Shown: in pieces, positions 40,709-49,239 of the stretch
Numbering within the stretch: position 1 is the stretch's first letter
How the letters are laid out: every line of letters starts with the position of its first letter
Origin: UBA6115 sp040776985
GTDB lineage: Bacteria; Bacillota; Clostridia; Christensenellales; Aristaeellaceae
Length of the DNA stretch: 64,000 nt
Reading direction: 5' to 3'
Assembly (NCBI GenBank): GCA_040776985.1
Contig: JAXGZL010000002.1
Location: forward strand, 868,001-932,000
Notes under the pieces: generated by a model
Databases searched by the model: none
Told to the model about the DNA's origin: nothing
What the model saw: only the letters and a program-made list of their open reading frames with translations
Translations under genes and position numbers: made by a program

Positions 40709-42949
40709 TCAGGCCATGCTGGCCGGGTTGATTTCAAGGTTCACCCTGCAGGGCCAGGCCTCTTCTGTTAAAGCCTTCAAAAACTGTAGTATCTCGTCGC
40801 TGTCCTTGTGGTCCAGCAGCTTCATGAACACCTGGGCGCGGGACAGGCCCGCAATGCGCTTGATGGGGCTTTCGTCCTCCCGGGCGAAGATCACCCGGCG
40901 CTTCAACTGGGGATTTGCCGCCAGCATTTCCGTCACCCGGGCATAGAGCCTGCCGGACACCTCCCGGGCGTTCTTTTCCTCCCTGGCCTCCACCAGCAGG
41001 CGCACCAGCATGGTAAAGGGCGGGTACAGCTTTTCCCGCCGCCGGCTGAACTCCTGGTTGAAAAAGGCCCGGTAGTCCTGGTCGGCAGCCGCCATGATGG
41101 CGAAGTGCTCCGGCTTATAGGTTTGGATGATCACTTCCCCGGGGCTTTCCGCCCGGCCTGCCCTTCCCGCCACCTGGGTCAGCAACTGAAAGGTACGCTC
41201 CTCCGACCGGTAGTCCGGCAGGTTCAGCGTCAAATCCGCCAGGATGGCCCCCACCAGCGTCACCTGGGGGAAGTCCAGCCCCTTGGCGATCATCTGGGTG
41301 CCCACCATGATGCGGGCCTGGCCGGAGCGGAAGCGGTCCAGCAGCTTCTGGTGCCCGTCCTTGCCTGCCGTGGTGTCAAAATCCAGCCGCACCATCTCCA
41401 CATCCGGGAAAAGCTTTTTCAGCTCCTCCTCCACCTTCTGGGTGCCGATGCCAAAGGGCTTGATAAAGCGGCTGTTGCAGACAGGGCAGCTGTCCGGCAA
41501 AGGGCGTTCCAGCCCGCAGTAGTGGCAGCGCATCACCCGGTCCTGCTGATGGTAGGTCATCTTCACATCGCACTGGGGGCAGGGTACCACATGGCCGCAC
41601 TTGCGGCACAGCACCCCCGGCGCATAGCCCCGGCGGTTCAGAAAGATCATCGCCTGGTGCCCTTCCCGGATGCAGGCCTCAAGCCGCTCCTGAAGAAGGC
41701 TGGAAAACATGCTCCGGTTTCCCAGGCGCAGTTCCTCCCGCATGTCCACCAAGGTGACCTGGGGCAGCACGCTGTCCCCCACGCGCTCCGGCATCTCCAG
41801 CAGCATGTAGTCCCCCCGCGTCGCCTTGGCAAAGGAGAGGATGCTGGGGGTGGCGCTGGCCAGGATGACCACCGCCCCTTCCCGCTTGGCCCTGGACAGG
41901 GCAATGTCCCGGGCGTCATAGCTGGGGGCGTTTTCCGCCAGGTAGCTGGGCTCATGCTCCTCATCCACCACAATCAGGCCCAAGCGCTCCACCGGCGCGA
42001 ACACCGCGCTCCGGGCGCCGATCACCACCCGGGCTTCCCCCCGGCGCACCCGGCGCCACTCGTCAAAGCGCTCGCCGGCCGACAGGCGGGAGTGCATCAC
42101 CGCCGCCACATCCCCGAAGCGCCCCCGGAACCAGCTGACCATCTGCGGGGTCAGCACAATCTCCGGGATCAGCACGATGGCCCCTTTGCCGGCCTTCAGG
42201 CAGTCCCTGACGGCCTGGATATAGACCTCGGTCTTACCGGAGCCGGTGACCCCATGCAATAAAAAGGCGCCACTGCCCTTTTTGATGGCGGGCAGGATTT
42301 CGCTCAGCGCCTCCTCCTGCCCCGGGGTCAGCACCGGGTCCGCTGTCTTCAGCGTTTCCCTGGCAAAGGGCTGGCGCAGCACCTCCTGGTCAGAAATCGC
42401 CACCAGGCCCTTTTCCTCCAGCGCTCTAAGGGCCGGCAACGGGTCCCGAACCAAGGCCTTTAGCTCTGACACAGGGTGGAGCAGGCCGTCTGACAAAAGC
42501 TGCAGCAGCAGCCTGCGCTTGGGCGCTCGGGTTTCAGCCTGGATGGCCCCCGTCACTTCCTCTTTGGTGATGAGCAGCCTGGCCGCCAGCTCTGTTTTCA
42601 CCCGGACGCGCCCCGTGCGCATTTCAGCGGGCATCATCAGCCTCAGCGCCAAAGCCAGCGGGCAGTGCCGCTGGTCGCTGATCTCCCGCGCCAGTTCCAT
42701 CAGCGGCGGAAGCAGAGCCGGATAATCCTCCAGGGTGCTGGTGATGGGCTTGATGCGCTCAGCCGGCAGGTCTGTCTGGTCGGTCAGGTGAAGCACAAAG
42801 CCTTCCATCTGACGGTACCCAAAGGGCACCTCCACCCGGGTTCCGGGCTGAATGTCCATGCCCTCAGGCACCTGATAGGTATATACCCTGTCGGTGTCGG
42901 AGACGGCAATGTCCACAATCACCTGGGCATAACGCCCTGTTTCCGGCAT
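40709..42949 (-). CDS. priA: Primosomal protein N' (PriA helicase)
   Basis: Restarts stalled replication forks by loading the primosome. A 746-aa 3'-5' helicase with an N-terminal DNA-binding domain, Walker A G-V-T-G-S-G-K-T near 236 and D-E-E-H. A zinc region holds eight cysteines (C-R-K-C, C-P-Q-C, C-H-Y-C, C-P-V-C), followed by the helicase C domain. Standard place between coaBC and def. Confidence 0.96.
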   Translation of the reverse strand: MPETGRYAQVIVDIAVSDTDRVYTYQVPEGMDIQPGTRVEVPFGYRQMEGFVLHLTDQTDLPAERIKPITSTLEDYPALLPPLMELAREISDQRHCPLALALRLMMPAEMRTGRVRVKTELAARLLITKEEVTGAIQAETRAPKRRLLLQLLSDGLLHPVSELKALVRDPLPALRALEEKGLVAISDQEVLRQPFARETLKTADPVLTPGQEEALSEILPAIKKGSGAFLLHGVTGSGKTEVYIQAVRDCLKAGKGAIVLIPEIVLTPQMVSWFRGRFGDVAAVMHSRLSAGERFDEWRRVRRGEARVVIGARSAVFAPVERLGLIVVDEEHEPSYLAENAPSYDARDIALSRAKREGAVVILASATPSILSFAKATRGDYMLLEMPERVGDSVLPQVTLVDMREELRLGNRSMFSSLLQERLEACIREGHQAMIFLNRRGYAPGVLCRKCGHVVPCPQCDVKMTYHQQDRVMRCHYCGLERPLPDSCPVCNSRFIKPFGIGTQKVEEELKKLFPDVEMVRLDFDTTAGKDGHQKLLDRFRSGQARIMVGTQMIAKGLDFPQVTLVGAILADLTLNLPDYRSEERTFQLLTQVAGRAGRAESPGEVIIQTYKPEHFAIMAAADQDYRAFFNQEFSRRREKLYPPFTMLVRLLVEAREEKNAREVSGRLYARVTEMLAANPQLKRRVIFAREDESPIKRIAGLSRAQVFMKLLDHKDSDEILQFLKALTEEAWPCRVNLEINPASMA

Positions 42950-42951
42950 CC

Positions 42952-44166
42952 TTACTCCCCTGCCTGGGGCTGAAGCGCCGCCACCTCATCCAGAATCCGG
43001 TCGGCCAGTTCACGCTTGCTCATCTTGGGCAGCTTGGAAACAGACTGGGGCCTGACAATGGTGGCGATGTTGGTGTCCCCGTTGAAGCCCGCCCCTGGCT
43101 GGGTCACATCGTTCAGGACGATGAAGTCCAGGTTTTTGGACGCCAGCTTGGCCCGGGCGTTGTCCAGCAGGGCATTGGTCTCCGCCGCGAAGCCCACCAG
43201 GATTTGACCGGGCTTTTTGCCCTGTCCCACGGCCTTCGCCACGTCCTGGGTGGGCGCCAGGTGCAGCACCAGGCCCTGGTCCCCCTGCTTTTTCAGCTTC
43301 TGGGCGGATACCTCCCGGGCCTGATAGTCTGCCGGGGCCGCCGCCTGGATCACCACATCCATCTGGCCTGCCCTGGCCATCATGGCATCAAAAAGGTCCT
43401 GGGTGGTGGTGACAGGCACCATCTCTACCCCCGGCAAGGGCGCCAGGGCCACGGGCCCCGTCACCAGGGTCACCTCAGCCCCCCGGCTTTTGGCGGCCTC
43501 GGCCAGGGCATAGCCCATTTTGCCGCTGGAGTGATTGGTGAGGTAGCGCACCGGGTCCATCGCCTCCCGGGTGGGGCCGGCAGTCACCAGCACCTTCTTC
43601 CCCGCCAAATCCTGCTTGCCAGCCAGCAGCTGCAGGCATCTTTCAGCGATCTCCGCAGGCTCGCTCATCCGGCCGGGGCCCTCATCCCCACAGGCCAGCA
43701 TACCGCCGTCGGGCCCTATGGTCATGGCCCCGCGGGCTATCAGCCGGGACAGGTTGTCCTGGGTGGCCGGATGCTGGTACATCACCGTGTTCATGGCAGG
43801 CGCCAAGAGCAGCGGCGCCTTGGTGGCCAGCAGGGTGGTCGTCAGCATGTCGTCAGCAATCCCGTGAGCCAGTTTGGCGATGATGTTGGCGCTGGCAGGG
43901 GCAATCACCACCAGGTCTGCTGCCTTGGCCAGGGCAATGTGGTTGACCTGGGTGGGGTCCATCTCCTCAAAGGTGTCCAGGGCCACATGGTTCTGGGACA
44001 GGACGCGCAGCGTCTCCGGCTGCACCAGCCGGCAGGCGCTGGCGGTCATGATCACATGCACCCCGGCGTCCAGTTTTTTAAGGCGCGACACCAGCTCGCA
44101 GGCCTTGTAGGCCGCGATGCCCCCGGTTATCCCCACCAGAACGGTTTTGCCGGAGAGCGCTGCCAT
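42952..44166 (-). CDS. coaBC: Bifunctional phosphopantothenoylcysteine decarboxylase/synthase
   Basis: Carries out two consecutive steps of coenzyme A synthesis. The 404-aa protein has an N-terminal FMN-dependent decarboxylase (G-I-T-G-G-I-A-A-Y-K, P-A-M-N and the active-site cysteine in G-M-L-A-C-G-D) and a C-terminal CTP-dependent synthase (N-H-S-S-G-K-M-G). The start ATG 44166 lies 1 bp past the rpoZ stop; a longer frame within rpoZ was rejected. With coaX at the left end, two CoA pathway loci are in the window. Confidence 0.96.
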   Translation of the reverse strand: MAALSGKTVLVGITGGIAAYKACELVSRLKKLDAGVHVIMTASACRLVQPETLRVLSQNHVALDTFEEMDPTQVNHIALAKAADLVVIAPASANIIAKLAHGIADDMLTTTLLATKAPLLLAPAMNTVMYQHPATQDNLSRLIARGAMTIGPDGGMLACGDEGPGRMSEPAEIAERCLQLLAGKQDLAGKKVLVTAGPTREAMDPVRYLTNHSSGKMGYALAEAAKSRGAEVTLVTGPVALAPLPGVEMVPVTTTQDLFDAMMARAGQMDVVIQAAAPADYQAREVSAQKLKKQGDQGLVLHLAPTQDVAKAVGQGKKPGQILVGFAAETNALLDNARAKLASKNLDFIVLNDVTQPGAGFNGDTNIATIVRPQSVSKLPKMSKRELADRILDEVAALQPQAGE

Positions 44167-44167
44167 G

Positions 44168-44380
44168 TCAGTCCTCGTCCTCCAGGTTGCGGTGGAAGGT
44201 GACAAGGCCCCGGTCAATCTCCTCAATGGCGACGGCGATGGGCTTCTCACCCTCCCGCTCCAGCAGGGGCTGGGCGCCGTCAATCAGCTGCCGGGCGCGG
44301 CTTGCCACCATCACCACCAGGGTGTAGGCGCTGTCCGCCTGTTTGATCAGGGTCTGGATACCTGGTTCGTTTATGGCCAT
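44168..44380 (-). CDS. rpoZ: RNA polymerase omega subunit
   Basis: A 70-aa subunit that helps assemble RNA polymerase. The A-S-R-A-R-Q-L helix and the K-P-I-A-V-A-I-E-E-I core match RpoZ; its place between gmk and coaBC confirms the call. Start and gmk stop overlap (TAATG). Confidence 0.92.
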   Translation of the reverse strand: MAINEPGIQTLIKQADSAYTLVVMVASRARQLIDGAQPLLEREGEKPIAVAIEEIDRGLVTFHRNLEDED

Positions 44381-45024
44381 TACTTTCTCTCCTTACGCTT
44401 GTTGTTTTTGGGGGCCGGCTCCTCGCTGATCTGGGGCAGGTAGCGCACCGTGCGGTGGCGCTCCGCCATCAAAATGGCCTGGAGCCTGGAAAAGGCGATG
44501 TCAAGGTCGTCATTGATCAGGGCATAGTTGTAGTGCTTGCACTGCTTGATCTCTGCCCGGGCGTTGCGCAGACGCTTTTCAATCTCCTGATCGTCATCGG
44601 TGTTGCGGGTGTGCAGGCGCTGCCTCAAGGCCCTGAAATTGGGGGGCAGGATGAAAACGGACACCGTGTCCTCCAGCTTTGACATCACGTTCATGGCCCC
44701 CTGGGAATCCACATCCAGCAGGATGTCCTGCCCCTGCGCGATGGCCTCCTCCACCTGGGCGCGCAGGGTGCCATAGCGGTGGTCGTGCACGGTGGCATAC
44801 TCCAGGAAGGCGTCCTCCGCCAGCAGCTGGTCAAAGGCCTCCTCGGTCAGAAAGTGGTAGTGCACGCCGTCAACCTCCCCTTCCCGGGGGGCGCGGGTGG
44901 TGGCGCTGACAGAAAAGGAAAGCTCGCCATCCTGCTGAATCAGGCGCTCACACAGGGTTCCCTTGCCGGTGCCTGAGGGCCCGGATACAATTATCAGCAT
45001 GCCTTGGCGATTTTTTTTGCTCAT
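44380..45024 (-). CDS. gmk: Guanylate kinase
   Basis: Converts GMP to GDP. A 214-aa P-loop enzyme with S-G-P-S-G-T-G-K-G-T and the GMP-binding T-R-A-P-R-E-G-E-V-D-G-V-H-Y. The C-terminal K/R/N-rich tail is slightly long. The remA gene often found between yicC and gmk in Bacillota is absent. Confidence 0.97.
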   Translation of the reverse strand: MSKKNRQGMLIIVSGPSGTGKGTLCERLIQQDGELSFSVSATTRAPREGEVDGVHYHFLTEEAFDQLLAEDAFLEYATVHDHRYGTLRAQVEEAIAQGQDILLDVDSQGAMNVMSKLEDTVSVFILPPNFRALRQRLHTRNTDDDQEIEKRLRNARAEIKQCKHYNYALINDDLDIAFSRLQAILMAERHRTVRYLPQISEEPAPKNNKRKERK

Positions 45025-45049
45025 CTCACTCTCTCCTCTGCTTGATCCG

Positions 45050-45922
45050 TCATTCCACGTTCTGTATCTGCTCCCGCAGCTTTTCAGCCGCCGCCTTGCA
45101 GGCCAGCCCCAGCCGGGTCACCGCCAGGGAGGCTGACTTGGAGCAGATGGTGTTGGCCTCCCGGTGCATCTCCTGGGCCAGGAAGTCCATCTCCCGCCCA
45201 ACCGGCGAGGGGCTGTCAATCAACTGCGCCATCTGCTGGCAGTGGGCCAGCAGGCGGCTGATCTCCTCGGTGATGTCGCACTTGTCCGCAAACAGCGCCG
45301 CCTCCTGGGCCAGGCGCTGGGGCTCCAGCTGAAGATCCGGCAGGCTGGCCAGGCGCTTCACCAGCTTGTCATAGGCCAGGGCGGGTTGGCCATCCGCCTC
45401 TGTTTGCAGGGCCTGGGCCGCCTCCTTAAGGGTCAGCAAATGCTCGGTCAGGATTTGCTGCAGCTGCTCCCCTTCCCGCCTGCGGTCAAGCAGTGTGGCC
45501 TGACAGGCGGCCTCCAGCGCCTCCTCAATGAAGGCCATCAGGGCCTCCGGCGTGGTTTCAGGAGGGCTGAGGGACAGCACATCCGGCAGGGACAGCAGGG
45601 TCTGCACCTGCATATCACCCTGGATCCCCAGGGACTGGCTCAATTGACCGGCGGCCTCATGATAGGCCCTGGCCAAGGGCAGGTTCACATGCACCTGGGC
45701 ATTTTCAGCGCTGCCCGCGTCCTGGATGATGCTCAGCGTTACCGAGCCCCGGTCAAAGCAGGCGCTCAGGCGCTTTCTCAGCATGATCTCCAGGGAAGAG
45801 AAGCTTCTGGGCAGCCGGAAGGACAGGTCCAGAAAGCGGTGGTTCACCGTTTTGATCTCCACCGTCACCAGCTGCCCGTCCACCTGCGTCTGGCTTCGCC
45901 CGTAGCCCGTCATGCTGCGCAC
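45050..45922 (-). CDS. yicC: YicC/YloC family endoribonuclease
   Basis: A 290-aa protein with the family start R-S-M-T-G-Y-G-R and end T-C-S-K-S-like segment near K-A-A-A-E-K-L-R-E-Q-I-Q-N-V-E. Members cleave RNA hairpins. The start is GTG 45922, behind AAGGAGGTG. First gene of the long minus-strand run; a candidate promoter (TTTTCA-17-TATACT) lies at 45948-45976. Confidence 0.92.
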   Translation of the reverse strand: MRSMTGYGRSQTQVDGQLVTVEIKTVNHRFLDLSFRLPRSFSSLEIMLRKRLSACFDRGSVTLSIIQDAGSAENAQVHVNLPLARAYHEAAGQLSQSLGIQGDMQVQTLLSLPDVLSLSPPETTPEALMAFIEEALEAACQATLLDRRREGEQLQQILTEHLLTLKEAAQALQTEADGQPALAYDKLVKRLASLPDLQLEPQRLAQEAALFADKCDITEEISRLLAHCQQMAQLIDSPSPVGREMDFLAQEMHREANTICSKSASLAVTRLGLACKAAAEKLREQIQNVE

Positions 45923-45947
45923 CCAAACACCTCCTTGCCCTCCAGGG

Positions 45948-45976
45948 AGTATACCACGATGGAAGAAATCTGAAAA
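45948..45976 (-). promoter_or_regulatory. Candidate promoter of the yicC-to-rsmA run
   Basis: On the minus strand TTTTCA (45971-45976), 17 bp, TATACT (45948-45953). The -35 is weak. Confidence 0.4.
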
Positions 45977-46032
45977 GCGCAGGGCCTCAAGGTGGGTATG
46001 ATATCGGATAGGATCTTGAAGGAGGCACAGAG

Positions 46033-46422
46033 ATGTTGAAAGCAGGACTTGTACACAGCGTTGAAATCACCGTGACGGATGAGCTGACGGCGGCAGCCGT
46101 GGGCAGCGGCGGGCTCAAGGTGTTCAGCACCCCTTCCATGATCGCCCTGATGGAGCGCTGCTCCCGGGACGCCATTCAGCCCCACTTGCAGGAGGGGCAG
46201 GGCAGCGTGGGCACCCTGGTCAATGTGCGCCACTTGGCCGCGACGCCTGTGGGCCTTGATGTGCGATGTGAATGTGAGCTGATGGAACTGGAAGGCAAAC
46301 GCCTGCTGTTTCATGTGCGCGCCTTTGACAAAAAGGGCCCGATCGGCGAGGGCCAGCACGAGCGCTATCTGATTGACAACGAGAGGTTCATGGCCCGGGC
46401 CATGGAAAAACTGAATCCCTGA
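46033..46422 (+). CDS. Hotdog-fold thioesterase, FlK-like
   Basis: A 129-aa protein of the fluoroacetyl-CoA thioesterase-like group. The triad positions Thr (F-S-T-P), Glu (A-L-M-E) and His (V-R-H-L-A-A-T-P) are visible. In this branch the enzyme hydrolyses small acyl-CoA esters; in non-producers it is probably housekeeping. The start ATG follows GAAGGAGGCACAGAG. It is divergent from yicC. Confidence 0.85.
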   Translation: MLKAGLVHSVEITVTDELTAAAVGSGGLKVFSTPSMIALMERCSRDAIQPHLQEGQGSVGTLVNVRHLAATPVGLDVRCECELMELEGKRLLFHVRAFDKKGPIGEGQHERYLIDNERFMARAMEKLNP

Positions 46423-46432
46423 GCAAACCCGG

Positions 46433-46461
46433 TTGACACCCCTCCCCTTGGGGTATATACT
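46433..46461 (+). promoter_or_regulatory. thrS: Promoter of the thrS T-box transcript
   Basis: TTGACA (46433-46438), 17 bp, TATACT (46456-46461), just after the thioesterase stop codon. Confidence 0.85.
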
Positions 46462-46467
46462 CCTCAC

Positions 46468-46699
46468 ATCCATGGTTGATGGGGAACACACCGCAGGGCA
46501 CCACCCCAAAGAGAGGCGCGTCATCGGCTGAAAGCGCGCCGGGTAGGATCCTTCCGGCACCACCCCCGGACAGGGACGAGTCGCGCACGATACAGCGCCA
46601 AGAGCGGCCGGGCAACCGGCAATGCGGGTGGAACCGCGGAGAGAAACATCCGTCCCGATTGTGGGCAGGATGTGTTTTTTATTTGAGGGAGGAAAAATC
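46468..46699 (+). promoter_or_regulatory. T-box riboswitch leader of thrS
   Basis: A T-box leader of about 230 nt. The T-box core is GCGGGTGGAACCGCGGA; its UGGA bulge (46629-46632) would pair with a tRNA having discriminator U, as tRNA-Thr(CGT) in this window has. The candidate specifier is ACC (46559-46561), a threonine codon followed by A. The terminator ACATCC...GGATGT with TTTTTT lies at about 46646-46681. Confidence 0.88.
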
Positions 46700-48634
46700 A
46701 TGCTGATCACGGTAAACGGCAAGCAGAAGGAATTTGACAAGGGCGCAAACGCCCTGGACATCTTTAAGGAACTGGACAAGGAGGCCGGCAAAGGCGCCAT
46801 CGCTGCCCGGCTCAACGGGGAACTGGTGGAGCTGATGCAGCCCCTGACGGAAGACGGCACCCTGGAGCCCATTGGCTTTGAAGATGACGGCGCCCGCCAT
46901 GTGATGCGCCACACCGCCAGCCACGTGATGGCCAGCGCCGTCAAAACCCTGTTCCCCGGCGCCAAGCTGGCCATTGGGCCCGCCATTGACAACGGCTTCT
47001 ACTATGATTTTGACATGCCGGAGCCCCTGACGCCGGAGGACCTGCCCAAAATCGAAAAGGAAATGCAGCGCATCATCAAGCGCAACCACCGGGAAGAGCG
47101 CTTCACCCTGCCTCGGGTGGAAGCCCTCAAGCTGATGGAGGAGATGAACGAGCCCTACAAGGTGGAGTTGATCAATGACCTGCCGGAGGACGAGGAGCTG
47201 TCCTTCTACCGCCAGGGCGACTTTGTGGACCTGTGCGCCGGCCCCCACCTGCCCTCAACAGGTCGCATCAAGGCATTCAAGCTGACCAGCCTTGCCGGCG
47301 CCTACTGGCGGGGCAGCGAAAAGAACAAGATGCTGCAGAGGGTGTACGGCACCGCCTTCAATGACAAGGAATCCCTGGAGGCCTACCTGCAGCAGATTGA
47401 GGAGGCCAAAAAGCGGGATCACCGCCGGCTGGGCCGGGAGCTGGACCTGTTTGACCTGATGGAGGAGGGCCCCGGCTTCCCCTTCTTTTATGCCAAGGGC
47501 ATGGTGCTGCGCAATATCCTGGAGGATTACTGGCGTAAAATCCACCGCAAGGCCGGCTATGAGGAAATCAAAACGCCCCTCATCCTCAACCGGGAGCTGT
47601 GGGAGCAGAGCGGCCACTGGGAAAATTACCGGGAGAACATGTACACCCTGAAAATTGATGACGAGGACTATGCGATCAAGCCCATGAACTGCCCCGGCGG
47701 CATCCTGGCCTATAAGCGCCGCCTCTGGAGTTACCGGGACCTGCCCGTCCGGGTGGGCGAGCTGGGCCTGGTGCACCGGCATGAAAAATCCGGCGCCCTC
47801 CATGGCCTGATGCGGGTGCGGGCCTTCACCCAGGACGATGCCCACCTGTACATGACCAAGGAGCAGATCAAGGACGAGATCATGGGCGTCTATCACCTGA
47901 CCAACCAGGTCTACCAGGCCTTTGGCTTCCCCTACAAGGTGGAATTGTCCACCCGCCCCGAAAAGAGCGTGGGCACGGACGAGATGTGGGAGCTGTCCAC
48001 CCAGGCGCTGAAGGATGCGCTGGATGAGCTGAAGGTGCCCTATACCATCAACGAAGGGGACGGCGCTTTCTACGGCCCCAAGATTGACTTCCACCTCCAG
48101 GACAGCCTGGGGCGCAGCTGGCAATGCGGCACGCTGCAATTGGACATGAACCTGCCGGATCGCTTTGACATGGAATATGTGGGCCCGGACGGGGAAAAGC
48201 ATCGCCCGGTGATGATCCACCGCACGGTGCTGGGCTCCATGGAGCGTTTTATCGGCATCCTCACCGAGCACTTTGGCGGCGCCTTCCCCCTGTGGCTGGC
48301 CCCGGTGCAGGCCCGGATCCTCACCATCACCGACCGCGCCAATGAGGCGGCCAGGGCCCTGAAAGAGCAGATGGAGGAGGCTGGTCTCCGGGTGGAGATT
48401 GACCTGCGCAACGAGAAAATCGGCTTCAAGGTGCGGGAAGCCCAGATGATGAAGATCCCCTACATGCTGGTCATCGGCGACCGGGAGGCGGAGGAGGGCA
48501 CGGTCTCCCTGCGCAGCCGCCAGGGCGCCAATGTCAATGGGCTGAGCCATCAGGAGCTGATCGAAACCATGCAAAAGGAAGCGGACAGCCGCTCCCTGTC
48601 GCCCAGCTGGCAGGCTGAGGCCAGGGACAAGTAA
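46700..48634 (+). CDS. thrS: Threonyl-tRNA synthetase
   Basis: Class II synthetase, 644 aa. Order: TGS domain (1-62), editing domain with H-x-x-x-H (H-T-A-S-H) and C-A-G-P-H, then a catalytic core with a zinc cysteine in M-N-C-P-G-G and motif 2 R-x-H-E, and an anticodon-binding domain. Complete. The start ATG 46700 follows GAGGGAGGAAAAATC. Regulated by the threonine T-box. Confidence 0.97.
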   Translation: MLITVNGKQKEFDKGANALDIFKELDKEAGKGAIAARLNGELVELMQPLTEDGTLEPIGFEDDGARHVMRHTASHVMASAVKTLFPGAKLAIGPAIDNGFYYDFDMPEPLTPEDLPKIEKEMQRIIKRNHREERFTLPRVEALKLMEEMNEPYKVELINDLPEDEELSFYRQGDFVDLCAGPHLPSTGRIKAFKLTSLAGAYWRGSEKNKMLQRVYGTAFNDKESLEAYLQQIEEAKKRDHRRLGRELDLFDLMEEGPGFPFFYAKGMVLRNILEDYWRKIHRKAGYEEIKTPLILNRELWEQSGHWENYRENMYTLKIDDEDYAIKPMNCPGGILAYKRRLWSYRDLPVRVGELGLVHRHEKSGALHGLMRVRAFTQDDAHLYMTKEQIKDEIMGVYHLTNQVYQAFGFPYKVELSTRPEKSVGTDEMWELSTQALKDALDELKVPYTINEGDGAFYGPKIDFHLQDSLGRSWQCGTLQLDMNLPDRFDMEYVGPDGEKHRPVMIHRTVLGSMERFIGILTEHFGGAFPLWLAPVQARILTITDRANEAARALKEQMEEAGLRVEIDLRNEKIGFKVREAQMMKIPYMLVIGDREAEEGTVSLRSRQGANVNGLSHQELIETMQKEADSRSLSPSWQAEARDK

Positions 48635-48635
48635 A

Positions 48636-49118
48636 ATGCCCCAGGCCAAGACCAACGCCATGCGGATGCTGGACAGGGCAGGCATCGCCTATGAGGTGAT
48701 GGGCTACGCGTACGATGAGTCCGATCTCTCTGGCGTCAGCGCTGCCCGCCAGATGGGCCTGGATCCGGCCATGGTGTTCAAAACCCTGGTGCTGCTGGGC
48801 AGCGCTCACCCGGTGCTGGTCTGCCTGCTGCCGGTGGCTGAAACCCTGGACCTGAAAAAGCTGGCCGCCTTAAGCGGCGAGAAACGGGTCAGCCCCGCCC
48901 ATGTGAAGGACCTGCTGGCCCTGACCGGCTATATGCGGGGTGGCTGCTCCCCCATCGGGATGAAAAAGGCCTTCCCGGTCTACGCGGATGAAAGCCTGCT
49001 CCGCAAGGAACAGGTGCTGGTGAACGCGGGCAAGCGGGGCGTCCAGCTGAAACTGGTGCCCCAGGACCTGATCAGCTTCTGCCACATCACCCTGGGGGAT
49101 CTCCTGCAGGCAGGCTAA
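48636..49118 (+). CDS. ybaK: Cys-tRNA(Pro)/aminoacyl-tRNA deacylase YbaK/EbsC
   Basis: A 160-aa trans-editing enzyme that hydrolyses mischarged tRNAs, chiefly Cys-tRNA-Pro. It shows the conserved lysine in V-F-K-T-L-V and G-Y-M-R-G-G-C-S-P-I-G. One bp after the thrS stop, so co-transcribed under the threonine T-box. Confidence 0.93.
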   Translation: MPQAKTNAMRMLDRAGIAYEVMGYAYDESDLSGVSAARQMGLDPAMVFKTLVLLGSAHPVLVCLLPVAETLDLKKLAALSGEKRVSPAHVKDLLALTGYMRGGCSPIGMKKAFPVYADESLLRKEQVLVNAGKRGVQLKLVPQDLISFCHITLGDLLQAG

Positions 49119-49141
49119 AGCCTCATATTTCACACAAAATT

Positions 49142-49168
49142 CACACAGGCGCACCGCCTGTGTGTTTT
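49142..49168 (+). terminator. Terminator of thrS-ybaK
   Basis: CACACAGGC and GCCTGTGTG pair around a GCACC loop, then TTTT. Confidence 0.8.
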
Positions 49169-49239
49169 GCTTCATGGCGCGAAATCTGGATATGATGTAT
49201 AATAGGGCGTCCCATTTTGGACAAACAGGAGGACCTACG

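Noticed and set aside
47255..48685. 476-codon open frame antisense to thrS and ybaK
   Set aside because: thrS is complete with all motifs; the antisense translation is low-complexity and not protein-like.
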